A stretch of 26,194 nt of DNA from a virus. Location of the stretch: IMG/VR virus record IMGVR_UViG_3300014819_000059, positions 1 to 26,194 of that record. One strand, given 5' to 3'. The number at the start of each line of letters is the position of its first letter. Within the stretch, counting starts at the first letter, position 1. A program made the position numbers and the translations under genes. A model generated the notes under the pieces. That model did not search any database. It saw only the letters and a list, made by a program, of their open reading frames with translations, and was not told the origin of the DNA. This document shows, in pieces, positions 1-7,371 of this stretch.

Positions 1-355
1 TTTTATTTTTCTTTGAATCTTTCTCAAGTTGTTGAATTCTTTTTAATTCTCTTTCAACAGCTTTTTCATTATCACGAGTCTTTTTTAGTTTATCCCAAGA
101 ACGCAACGAAGGAATAAAATAAGCTTCCATCCCTGGAATCCATTTGAAATTTGCACCTGATTTTTTAAGTTTTTCGTATTCAAGCCAACCATGTGAAAAA
201 CCATTCATATTTCCATGATCTGTACAAGCCAAGGCATCACTGCCATTTTTCATGGCAAAACGAATATGTTCCTGTGGAAATCCAATAGCATCTCCCGCAG
301 AAAATGTTGTATGAGAATGAAGACCTACAAACTTTTTTGGTTTAATATCAGACAT
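1..355 (-). CDS. PHP-domain protein, N-terminus of a DNA polymerase III alpha-like protein (partial)
   Basis: The frame is open from an ATG at 355 to the window edge, so only the first 118 residues are visible. An AAGGA Shine-Dalgarno lies just upstream of the ATG. The start has the metal-site motifs of a PHP domain: HSHTTFSAGD near residues 13-22, then TDHGNM, then PGMEAYF, all in the order found at the N-terminus of bacterial DnaE. Because the HxH, DH and E positions are kept, the PHP metal site may be functional. The last visible part is a Lys/Glu-rich helix. In the family, PHP precedes the polymerase palm, so this is probably the start of a phage replicative polymerase, but a stand-alone PHP phosphoesterase cannot be excluded. 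It lies downstream of thyX on the same strand. Confidence 0.75.
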   Translation of the reverse strand, partial: MSDIKPKKFVGLHSHTTFSAGDAIGFPQEHIRFAMKNGSDALACTDHGNMNGFSHGWLEYEKLKKSGANFKWIPGMEAYFIPSLRSWDKLKKTRDNEKAVERELKRIQQLEKDSKKNK

Positions 356-409
356 TTTTATCCTTTTAAAAACATTAACAGATTAAAATATAATTTTATA
401 TTATTTGTC

Positions 410-1081
410 TCATTCAAAAGCTTCTCTAATCTTTCCACTTTCATCTACTAAATTAAACGCTTTAAGCGTATGTTGGAATGGATTTCCTTCAATAGCGACT
501 ACCTGTTCAAGCATTTGTCTCGCAATATCTCTTATCTCTACCTGGGCATGAGTAGAATATCTCAAACCAAGGAAATGAGCAAACGAACGGAAGTTAAACA
601 TTACATCAGCCGTCAACTGAATACCATATGGCAGATATAGTCTGGCGCTCTCTTTCGCACGCTTACGAGATACACCCTTGGCTACAAGACGATTTAAACA
701 TTCATGGTAACTCTTAAGGCTGCCTTCCATGTGTTCTACATAAAGATCAATTTCTGCATCATCCCAGTCTTGTGGAACGTAATATTTGTCGTCTTTAAGT
801 TCCTTATAACGGGCACTCTCGCCATTTACTGAAACACCAATACGATGTTTGATAATATGGATATGTGAAGCTATATCACTTGTTACAAGGAAATGTAGGC
901 TGGACTTTTCAAATGGAGTTTCATGATGGTTTTCTGCAAGCATCTTAAGAAGAGCTGGCATTCTACCAAGCTTGGCTTCATCAATGTCACGAACCGTTGA
1001 AGTCCAAGCAGACATTGCATGTTGCAAATCTCCACCATAATGTCCAAGTAGCTCTACAGAATTGTTATGTTGTTCTTTCAT
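410..1081 (-). CDS. thyX: FAD-dependent thymidylate synthase ThyX
   Basis: Makes dTMP from dUMP using methylenetetrahydrofolate, FAD and NADPH, replacing ThyA. The ThyX signature appears as KHRIGVSVNGESARY at about residues 78-92. This matches the RHRx7S motif, with Lys for the first Arg and one more residue than the commonest spacing before SARY. KELKDDKYYVPQDW follows, as expected for the family. The length of 223 residues is normal. I chose the ATG at 1081 over the in-frame ATG at 1099. It overlaps the upstream stop as ATGA and has a GGAGAAAG ribosome site a few bases before it, which suggests translational coupling. It forms a nucleotide supply group with dUTPase and ribonucleotide reductase encoded elsewhere in the window. 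Confidence 0.93.
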   Translation of the reverse strand: MKEQHNNSVELLGHYGGDLQHAMSAWTSTVRDIDEAKLGRMPALLKMLAENHHETPFEKSSLHFLVTSDIASHIHIIKHRIGVSVNGESARYKELKDDKYYVPQDWDDAEIDLYVEHMEGSLKSYHECLNRLVAKGVSRKRAKESARLYLPYGIQLTADVMFNFRSFAHFLGLRYSTHAQVEIRDIARQMLEQVVAIEGNPFQHTLKAFNLVDESGKIREAFE

Positions 1082-1335
1082 ACGCTTTCTCCATCCCATT
1101 TATCGCAAGAAACATAAGGAAGCTTATCATCTTCAAGACTTGGTTTCATTTGCAGGACAAGATCATAACACTCTCCATCTTGACAATCAACCTTGATGGA
1201 AACTTCTTTTTCTGACTTACCAGAAGAGATAAGTTGATTAATTCCTTTTTGTAACGCTTCTAAAGCTTCTCTTGTTCCAGATATACGTGCGGCTTCATGT
1301 GGTTGTGGTTGTGAATGAATATGAAGTGTGCTCAT
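1078..1335 (-). CDS. Small conserved-looking protein of unknown function
   Basis: This 85-residue protein is not recognised. It starts with a His/Gln/Pro-rich segment (MSTLHIHSQPQPHEAARIS), followed by a helix-like stretch and then VSIKVDCQDGECYDLVLQMKPS, which reads like two beta strands around a Cys pair. It overlaps both neighbours as ATGA: its ATG shares bases with the stop of the 112-residue gene upstream, and its stop with the ThyX start. The three genes are therefore almost certainly one translationally coupled unit. This context hints at a role near nucleotide metabolism, but no function can be assigned. Confidence 0.7.
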   Translation of the reverse strand: MSTLHIHSQPQPHEAARISGTREALEALQKGINQLISSGKSEKEVSIKVDCQDGECYDLVLQMKPSLEDDKLPYVSCDKWDGESV

Positions 1336-1670
1336 TTAATTTCCTCTACTTGTTCTATCTCTTCTAACATAAGAGTATATGTTCTTTCAACTCTCATATC
1401 ATTTCTCATTTTAAAACAACCAATCTCCAAAAAGAAAATCCCATTAACAGCTTTCTTTGTAAGAAGGGTGCCAATGAGAATTCTTTTTTCCATATCTTCT
1501 GGATCGTATCTTCTTGTAAGAACTCCAGAAGGATCAATAAGACCCAATTTTCTTGGGTCTTTAAACTTGATCTTCAACGTTATGCCGATTGGTGCTTCAT
1601 GAACAATATCATTTATTGATCTTTCTTTCTCTTTCTTACGAGAAAACAGATTTTTGAATTGATCAAACAT
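1332..1670 (-). CDS. Small protein of unknown function
   Basis: A 112-residue protein beginning MFDQFKNLFSRKKEKERS at an ATG at 1670. An in-frame TTG at 1712 would add 14 hydrophobic residues but lacks support. Neither start has a good ribosome site. The N-terminus is an amphipathic basic helix. The middle alternates hydrophobic and charged residues like a beta-rich domain (ITLKIKFKDPRKLG, then RILIGTLLTKKAVNGIFFLEIG), and the C-terminus is acidic. No family was recognised. It overlaps the next gene by ATGA and belongs to the thyX cluster. Confidence 0.65.
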   Translation of the reverse strand: MFDQFKNLFSRKKEKERSINDIVHEAPIGITLKIKFKDPRKLGLIDPSGVLTRRYDPEDMEKRILIGTLLTKKAVNGIFFLEIGCFKMRNDMRVERTYTLMLEEIEQVEEIK

Positions 1671-1725
1671 TGTTAGACGATAACATAAAGCTACATATAA
1701 ATAAACAGCCAATCATATAAGCACA

Positions 1726-2502
1726 TCAATGCGCTCTATGAGTTCTGTTCAATCCATATCTAAATATTGCATTAGCGATTTGACGACTTGGAATAAACAA
1801 AGATAAATGATGCATATTTCCAATATAAGAACTGGCTAAACCAATAACTCTACCATGTGAGTTTAGTAAAGGTCCACCAGAAAATCCGCCAACAAGTGGA
1901 ATAGAAGCTTGTATTGCAACTAATTGTCCATTAGAAATAACATTCCGTGATATAATGCCATCCACTATAGACCAAACCAACTCTAATGGATGTCCCATTA
2001 GATATACTCTTTGAGCTACTTGCAGATTACCAAGTTGCAATGTTAAGAATACATCAGAAGGAGCTGTTCCTTCTTGTAACTCTAATATTGCTACGTCATT
2101 ACCTGGATCAACATACATAACTCTTGCTTCATTAAGAACATCATTTATAAAACGACGATTTAACATATCGATATCGCCATATCTTACAAATTGAACTACA
2201 TCTCCAACAGGATTTTGTCTTGTTGGAAGCTGAATAGTCATATCTCCTATGCGAACAACACGTAGTTGTTGCAAACAATGTAAAGCACTTACCATTAATC
2301 TATCAGAAACAAAAAATCCGCTGCAAAACACCTGTGCGGTTTGATCAGCGGACGTTTCAGTTCTATTATGTATCAAAGCGACCGTCGCTCGAAGTGCCGT
2401 ATCCAGCGGCGGTCCTTCCCTGTCTCTACGGACAGGGACACTACTATGGCAGCTATATAATAGCCCCACCATCACAATCAACGCAATTAAAATCTTTTTC
2501 AT
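1726..2502 (-). CDS. Lipoprotein trypsin-like (S1 family) serine protease
   Basis: A 258-residue secreted protease. It begins with a signal peptide (MKKILIALIVMVGLLYSC) ending in a lipobox LYSC, so Cys18 is the predicted lipidated residue and the protein is probably membrane-anchored outside the cytoplasm. The chymotrypsin-fold triad is complete: His75 in SALHC, Asp136 in GNDVAIL and Ser208 in GGFSGGP. The VFCSGFFVSD segment before the His is also typical of S1 proteases. DegP-like PDZ domains are absent. The start ATG at 2502 has a GGGGGTATG-type ribosome site. It lies downstream of a metallopeptidase and an endolysin gene, suggesting a role in lysis, envelope processing or exclusion. The S1 fold and lipobox are visible; the biological role is inference. 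Confidence 0.85.
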   Translation of the reverse strand: MKKILIALIVMVGLLYSCHSSVPVRRDREGPPLDTALRATVALIHNRTETSADQTAQVFCSGFFVSDRLMVSALHCLQQLRVVRIGDMTIQLPTRQNPVGDVVQFVRYGDIDMLNRRFINDVLNEARVMYVDPGNDVAILELQEGTAPSDVFLTLQLGNLQVAQRVYLMGHPLELVWSIVDGIISRNVISNGQLVAIQASIPLVGGFSGGPLLNSHGRVIGLASSYIGNMHHLSLFIPSRQIANAIFRYGLNRTHRAH

Positions 2503-2536
2503 AACATACCCCCATATTAATAAATATAGGTGTCAA

Positions 2537-2554
2537 GTGTGATCTTCATCACAC
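2537..2554. promoter_or_regulatory. Perfect inverted repeat, CRP-like box or hairpin, between two protease genes
   Basis: GTGTGAT and ATCACAC flank a CTTC spacer, giving TGTGA-N6-TCACA, which matches the CRP/FNR-family operator layout. The stop codon of the metallopeptidase gene lies inside it. On the minus strand a TTGACA follows immediately, about 30 bases before the lipoprotein protease start, so it could be an operator or promoter element for that gene. On the plus strand the hairpin is followed by a T run, so it could also end plus-strand transcripts. The sequence cannot separate these uses. Confidence 0.45.
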
Positions 2555-3415
2555 AATTTTTTTGTTTTCATTGAGCTGATAAAGCTCGTCTTTTGGTATT
2601 TTTTTATACTTACGGCAGAAGATCTTTACTATATTCCCAGCTAAAGTATAAGCCTCGTTCTCGTATATCGTGTCTATGTCTCCCATCTCATTCATAGGAT
2701 CAACATTCTCTAAATGCTTATCAAGTAATCCTGTCTCGTCTTGTCTACGATGGGTTAACTCATGAGCAATCGTTCTTAAAACATCTACTATAAGACGCTT
2801 ACCAACTAAGATATGCATTGTATTGTTACTACGATTATACATACCGGTTGTCATTTCCGGCTTCTTAATCATATGAAGATGCATCGTTGGCATATCTTCA
2901 ATCTTTAATATACGATTACAAAACTTAATAAAGTCTATTATTGTTTCGTATGATTTCGGATTTAACTCCTTATCACAAACAATCTTAAGCTTCTTCTTTG
3001 TAACTGGAATATGATTTTCTTCTAAAGCCTTATATGTAGCTTTTGGTAATGACCCAGGTGTTGAAGAACCGCTCCACATTACAGCTACATTAATGTTTTT
3101 ACTATTTCTATTTTTATGATGCTGTGGTCCTTTAAGATTTTTTCCTTCTGGATCACTCGGATCATCACTATCAACATCTTCTTCTTCAGAACTTAATCCT
3201 TCTGAATATCCTATTGTAGCACCATAACTGTTGATTTCTTCTAAACTCTTCTTTTTTCTTTTACCGGCAGGTTTAAACTTGCCAGAAAGAGGAGCGGTAA
3301 AACCGGCTATAGCACCGGTTGAAACCATACCTCCTCCGCCTGTGCTAATTGCAACTTGTTCTTCTAACTCATCTTCTAAAAGATATTCTAAAAGCTTTTT
3401 TAAATCTTCATGCAT
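2549..3415 (-). CDS. HExxH zinc metallopeptidase with capsid-targeting-like N-terminal helix
   Basis: A 288-residue protein in three parts. Residues 1-20 (MHEDLKKLLEYLLEDELEEQ) form a Leu-rich amphipathic acidic helix, nearly parallel to the N-terminus of the ADP-ribosyltransferase at 14733-15899. Residues 21-108 are low-complexity, with a Gly-rich stretch, a basic patch (KRKKK) and an acidic patch. Residues 109-288 hold the enzyme, with HELTH at 218-222 and ENEA near 252-255 as the likely third zinc ligand, the gluzincin arrangement. No signal peptide is present. Given the leader, it may be packaged in the head and injected, and the disordered part may be cleaved by a prohead protease. The target is unknown. 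The ribosome site is weak. Confidence 0.75.
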   Translation of the reverse strand: MHEDLKKLLEYLLEDELEEQVAISTGGGGMVSTGAIAGFTAPLSGKFKPAGKRKKKSLEEINSYGATIGYSEGLSSEEEDVDSDDPSDPEGKNLKGPQHHKNRNSKNINVAVMWSGSSTPGSLPKATYKALEENHIPVTKKKLKIVCDKELNPKSYETIIDFIKFCNRILKIEDMPTMHLHMIKKPEMTTGMYNRSNNTMHILVGKRLIVDVLRTIAHELTHRRQDETGLLDKHLENVDPMNEMGDIDTIYENEAYTLAGNIVKIFCRKYKKIPKDELYQLNENKKIV

Positions 3416-3436
3416 ATCTTTTAAATATTGAGCTAA

Positions 3437-4123
3437 TCAATACTTTCCTACTCCGGATGGATCCCAGTTTGTTGGGATCTTCTTTCCATCTTTCCAGCAC
3501 TTATCTGTTTGGGCTTTTAATCCCAATACTGGAACTCCATATTCCACAACAACCTTTTGCCAGATACCCATGCCAGGATCTGATGGTTTCTGACCATTAC
3601 TCTGTCTGTGTGCCCAGATATATTCTATAGGCATACCAGCGGCTCTACCATTCTCAACTAACCACTTGAGAGCGGCTCTAAACGTCTCTATAGCCTTATC
3701 ATCCAATGGAGTTGGATCGCCGCCCCATGTTGTCTTTATATCTTCTCTAATAGGCGTCTTGGGGTCGTCCAACAACCCTGGATAATGACCTTCACACTCT
3801 AATCCAAGAGAGAATGAGTTAAGGTCATTTCCATGATAAAGATACCAATCTAATGGTGCGGTTATAACATATACACCGTCTCTATATGCTACTGCATGGG
3901 CTGGAATACCTAATGCACGTCTATAGGCTTTCTCTCTATCGTTTGCAGGACCAAATACACAGGCAGTTTGATGAATAGTAATGCCCGTTACCGTTTTTGG
4001 ATCACGACAAACTGTTTTACCCTTAAGGGTTTTTGATGTGTTTACAACCTTACCATCTGCTCCCTTTTTGGGGGGGAATGGATTTTTTTGTTCGGCTCTT
4101 AAATCTAATACTCTTGTTGTCAT
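3437..4123 (-). CDS. Endolysin, N-acetylmuramoyl-L-alanine amidase (Amidase_2 / PGRP type)
   Basis: Cleaves the bond between MurNAc and L-Ala in peptidoglycan to release progeny. The Amidase_2 fold is seen in TGITIHQTA (zinc ligand His51), IPAHAVAYRDGVYV, LDWYLYHGND, SLGLECEG (Glu111) and IWAHRQ (His172), with SDPG providing Asp182 as the likely third ligand. The protein has 228 residues, no signal peptide and no obvious separate cell wall-binding domain. It would thus need a holin, and none is evident nearby. The ATG at 4123 follows an AAAGGTGAT ribosome site. It lies between a 2H phosphoesterase-like gene and a metallopeptidase gene on the same strand. Confidence 0.9.
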   Translation of the reverse strand: MTTRVLDLRAEQKNPFPPKKGADGKVVNTSKTLKGKTVCRDPKTVTGITIHQTACVFGPANDREKAYRRALGIPAHAVAYRDGVYVITAPLDWYLYHGNDLNSFSLGLECEGHYPGLLDDPKTPIREDIKTTWGGDPTPLDDKAIETFRAALKWLVENGRAAGMPIEYIWAHRQSNGQKPSDPGMGIWQKVVVEYGVPVLGLKAQTDKCWKDGKKIPTNWDPSGVGKY

Positions 4124-4133
4124 AAATCACCTT

Positions 4134-4628
4134 TCAAGTTTCTGTAACGGGATAATCTTCTGCAAAAAGATTTTCTCCTTGAGCTACTTCAACTAATTTT
4201 CCTTCCAATTCCATGCTTTCAATTGGTTCTACATTTGCCCAATCTAATTTATTTGAATCAAAAGGCTTGCCGCCTTCGACTCTGTTAACTGCGATTGTTA
4301 TATGTGGGTTAGTATTTCTACTAGGAATATCCGAAGGCATAATCACGCTAACTGCACATACTTTATTATCAATTGCAAAAGAATTGACAGTTAACGTTTG
4401 TTCAGAGTTTAAAAGTTCTCTATCGCCTTTAAAAGAACCCATATTCACCGTGGCGTGATGAGCAACAATCTCCCAGCCTTCTGGTATTTTTTCTTCAAGA
4501 ACAGAGACTAATTCATCACTGTCTGTTTTTGTTAAAACAATACCAGTATAAGATATATTGCGAGTTTGCTCTTCTAAAATACCTGCAAGTTTTTGCAAAC
4601 GTTTAACTTCTAGAATAATATTCGACAT
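4134..4628 (-). CDS. 2H phosphoesterase-like protein with capsid-targeting-like leader
   Basis: This 164-residue protein starts at the ATG at 4628, which has an AAGGA ribosome site; the in-frame TTG at 4661 is rejected. Residues 1-21 (MSNIILEVKRLQKLAGILEE and one more) form an amphipathic helix ending in ILE, like the leaders of two other effector-like genes here. The rest has two HxT motifs, HAT at 58-60 (AHHATVNMG) and HIT at 109-111 (NPHITIAV), about 50 residues apart. These are the paired catalytic motifs of the 2H phosphoesterase superfamily, which acts on cyclic phosphodiesters and 2',3'-cyclic ends. T4 Acb1, which destroys CBASS cyclic oligonucleotides, is a 2H enzyme of similar size. 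An RNA-repair role is an alternative. The motifs are seen; counter-defence is inference. Confidence 0.65.
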   Translation of the reverse strand: MSNIILEVKRLQKLAGILEEQTRNISYTGIVLTKTDSDELVSVLEEKIPEGWEIVAHHATVNMGSFKGDRELLNSEQTLTVNSFAIDNKVCAVSVIMPSDIPSRNTNPHITIAVNRVEGGKPFDSNKLDWANVEPIESMELEGKLVEVAQGENLFAEDYPVTET

Positions 4629-4657
4629 ATTATTTCCTTTTATATAATTATTATTCT

Positions 4658-6367
4658 TCAACCCTCACACCATGTGCATTCTGTTAGTTCTCTCTTATAT
4701 ACCGCATTACTATTCTGTTCAGCCTTAAGAATAGATGTTGAACGAAGATAATAAAGGCTCTTTAATCCACTATTAGCAGCTTCCAAGTGAACTTGATTAA
4801 TATACTTTGGATCGCTGTTAGCCGGGAAGAATACGTTAATGCTTTGTCCTTGATCAATAAACTTCTGTCTTTCAGCCGCCAACTTAATAATAGCAAACTG
4901 ATTTAGTTCTCTTGCCGTAAGATATACTTCCTTTTGTTCAGCGGTTAAGCATTCCAAATGTTGAACAGAACCGTCATTCTTAAGGATTGAACCCCAAACT
5001 TCATCGGTATCCTGTCCAATGCTCTTAAGAAGCTTCTCAAGTTCTGGATTTCGTCTTACGAATGTTCCCTTTGCACTCTTTTGAGCAAATGCATTGGCAA
5101 TCCATGGCTCAATACCTTGAGATACGTTAGAAGCAATAAGGGAGTTTGATACGGTTGGCGCTACAGCCATAAGAGTAGCATTTCTTCTGCCATGACCCTT
5201 ACACCATTCTGGTTCACCATATTCTTTTGCAAGATATCCGGTTGCTATTTCAGCTTCTTCTCTAATCTTCTTAAAGATAATCTTATTCTGGAGATAAGCC
5301 TGTAAGCTATCAAATGCAATCATATTCTTTTGGAAGTATGAATGTAAACCGAGGACACCAAGACCAAGGGCACGAGACTTTTTAGCAAAACGAAGTGCTT
5401 TTTCAAAACCTCTTAAGTTAGCCGATTTTTGAATAAACTCTTCCATTATTCCATCAAGGAACCATACAGAAAGCTGAACTGTATCTGTATCCTTCCATTC
5501 GTCCCATCTTGCAAGATTAAGGGAAGAAAGGCAGCAAACAAACGTGTGATCCTTGTCCGTTGGAAGAAATATCTCGGAACAGAGATTAGAACCCTTTAGT
5601 CTAATCCCAGTATTCTTTAATACTTCTGGAGCTTGATCATTTGCATTGTCAGAGAAGAAAACATAAGGCTCTCCAGTCTCTACACGGCTTTTAATAAGTT
5701 CTCTCCAACGTCTACGGGCTTCCGTGTCTCCAGCCTTTACCTTGTCTATAAAGGCATTAGAGACGCAAACACCATGATGAAGATTAAGGCATTGACGATT
5801 GGTATCTCCAGTTGGACGACGGCTATGAAGGAATTCATCAAAGTCACCATGCTCAATATCAATATAAGCAGCACAAGCACCTCTACGGGTAGAACCCTGT
5901 GATATGCCAAGAATAACGCTATCTGCCATCTTCATAAATGGAACAACTCCATCCGAATGACCACCCTTGGATATCGGTGCTCCCTTTGGACGAATATCAT
6001 TAATGTGTATAGCCGTTCCACCACCATACTTGGATAGCATGGCTACTTCCTGTAGGGTTTCAAGGATCTCATATGTGTCATCTGCCATATATGAAGAGAA
6101 ACAGGAAATAGGAAGACCTCTATCCGTTCCTGCATTACATAGAACTGGAGTAGAAGGACATAGCCAGTTCTTCCATAATATATCAAAAAAACGAGCTTCA
6201 AGTTCTGGCTTCTTAAGAGAACGAGATACTGTAGAAGCTACACGACGATACATCTCTTTTGGAGTTTCTTCTCCAAACAAGTAACCGCCACATAAAGTTT
6301 GATAAGCAGAGTTTTCAAGCCATTCCGGTGCATCACCAGCCGCTTTTAATTGTTCTAATGTCTTCAT
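4658..6367 (-). CDS. nrdA: Ribonucleoside-diphosphate reductase class I, large subunit
   Basis: Reduces ribonucleotides to deoxyribonucleotides with NrdB. The R1 barrel motifs are present: GLPISCF with the first redox Cys, GGGTAIHINDIR, GSTRRGACAAY, NLCSEIFLP with the radical Cys plus Asn and Glu, FVCCLSSLNL with the second redox Cys, and PTVSNSLIAS. The C-terminal tail CTWC provides the Cys pair that re-reduces the active site. At 569 residues it is far shorter than E. coli NrdA (about 760). It begins directly at the barrel region and lacks the N-terminal ATP-cone, so overall dATP inhibition is probably lost. The ATG at 6367 is preceded by a GAGAAA site. It lies just downstream of nrdB. Confidence 0.95.
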   Translation of the reverse strand: MKTLEQLKAAGDAPEWLENSAYQTLCGGYLFGEETPKEMYRRVASTVSRSLKKPELEARFFDILWKNWLCPSTPVLCNAGTDRGLPISCFSSYMADDTYEILETLQEVAMLSKYGGGTAIHINDIRPKGAPISKGGHSDGVVPFMKMADSVILGISQGSTRRGACAAYIDIEHGDFDEFLHSRRPTGDTNRQCLNLHHGVCVSNAFIDKVKAGDTEARRRWRELIKSRVETGEPYVFFSDNANDQAPEVLKNTGIRLKGSNLCSEIFLPTDKDHTFVCCLSSLNLARWDEWKDTDTVQLSVWFLDGIMEEFIQKSANLRGFEKALRFAKKSRALGLGVLGLHSYFQKNMIAFDSLQAYLQNKIIFKKIREEAEIATGYLAKEYGEPEWCKGHGRRNATLMAVAPTVSNSLIASNVSQGIEPWIANAFAQKSAKGTFVRRNPELEKLLKSIGQDTDEVWGSILKNDGSVQHLECLTAEQKEVYLTARELNQFAIIKLAAERQKFIDQGQSINVFFPANSDPKYINQVHLEAANSGLKSLYYLRSTSILKAEQNSNAVYKRELTECTWCEG

Positions 6368-6384
6368 ATATTATTTCTCTTCAA

Positions 6385-7365
6385 TCAAAACATATCGTCA
6401 AAGTTGACAACTCCACGGCTATAATCCGTTGGCTTAACGCTGAAGAAATCATCAAGTCTAACTCCAGCACCAATAGCATCAAACCATTCCATACGCTTCA
6501 ATGCATCCTTGTCTACATTCTTCCAGTTTTGTTTTAAACCGAGTTTTCCAAGTTGCATGTTTGCACGGTGACGAATAAAATCTTTCAAATCCTCTTTCGA
6601 AAGACCTTCAATGTCGCCTTTCTCAAAAACACTATCAATAAAGTTGTCCTCTAGAGAAACAGTATCTCTTGCCGCTTGGTAGATTTCTTTTTTGAACTCG
6701 TCTGTCCAGATCTCTTTATTCTCTTCAATAAATGTTCTAAACAAGTAACAACCAAACTCCGAATGTAGCGTCTCATCCTTTATACTCCATGTGACAATCT
6801 GGCTCATGCCTTTCATCTTATTATAACGAGAGAAATGCAAAAGAACAGCAAATGAAGAGAAAAGTGAAACGCCTTCCGTAAATGCTGAAAATACTGCAAG
6901 AGATTTAGCCATTGCCATTTTCTTCTCTATGGTCATTTCAGTAGTATCAATGTTTCCAGTCTCTACAAGACGATCAATCTTTGCCTTAATATTTGGATCC
7001 GCAAGAAATGCTTCATAATCAGCAAATCCAAGAGTTTCATCAAGTAAAGAATAAGCTTGCGTATGAATAGTTTCAAAAGAAGCCATTGTTGTAGCAGCCA
7101 TAACAATCTCTGGATGCTGAAACCAACGACCTACCTTGTTTGACCAATAATCATTAACGAATATCTCCGTCTGGGTAAATCCCTTTAGAATGCCGCCAAT
7201 TACAGACTTTTCAGAAGGCGTAAGGTTCATATTCCAATCAAGTAGATCCTGATTGAGAGTGACCTCCGAAGAAAGCCAATGCGCTTGCTGCTGCTTAAGC
7301 CAATAATCATGTGCTTGCGGATATAAAAATGGCTTGTAATTGATACGGCGTTCTAATAGGGACAT
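6385..7365 (-). CDS. nrdB: Ribonucleoside-diphosphate reductase class I, small subunit
   Basis: Ferritin-like subunit that carries the dinuclear metal site and starts the radical chain to NrdA. Metal-ligand helices are visible: ETIHTQAY (Glu, His at +3, Tyr at +7, the usual radical Tyr), FTEGVSLF, and KDETLHSEFG with Glu and His. The first ligand helix reads GFTQTEIFVND, suggesting Glu instead of the Asp of E. coli NrdB, though alignment by eye is uncertain there. The length of 326 residues is normal, and the C-terminus (VVNFDDMF) ends in the acidic/aromatic tail that docks on R1. The ATG at 7365 has a GAGGTAAT ribosome site inside the end of the helicase gene, so the two are probably cotranscribed. 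Confidence 0.95.
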   Translation of the reverse strand: MSLLERRINYKPFLYPQAHDYWLKQQQAHWLSSEVTLNQDLLDWNMNLTPSEKSVIGGILKGFTQTEIFVNDYWSNKVGRWFQHPEIVMAATTMASFETIHTQAYSLLDETLGFADYEAFLADPNIKAKIDRLVETGNIDTTEMTIEKKMAMAKSLAVFSAFTEGVSLFSSFAVLLHFSRYNKMKGMSQIVTWSIKDETLHSEFGCYLFRTFIEENKEIWTDEFKKEIYQAARDTVSLEDNFIDSVFEKGDIEGLSKEDLKDFIRHRANMQLGKLGLKQNWKNVDKDALKRMEWFDAIGAGVRLDDFFSVKPTDYSRGVVNFDDMF

Positions 7366-7371
7366 ATTACC

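Noticed and set aside
215-451. A 78-codon plus-strand frame near the left edge
   Set aside because: It is antisense to the PHP-domain gene, whose translation has clear catalytic motifs and a good ribosome site. This frame reads as low-complexity Phe/Ser/Lys sequence.
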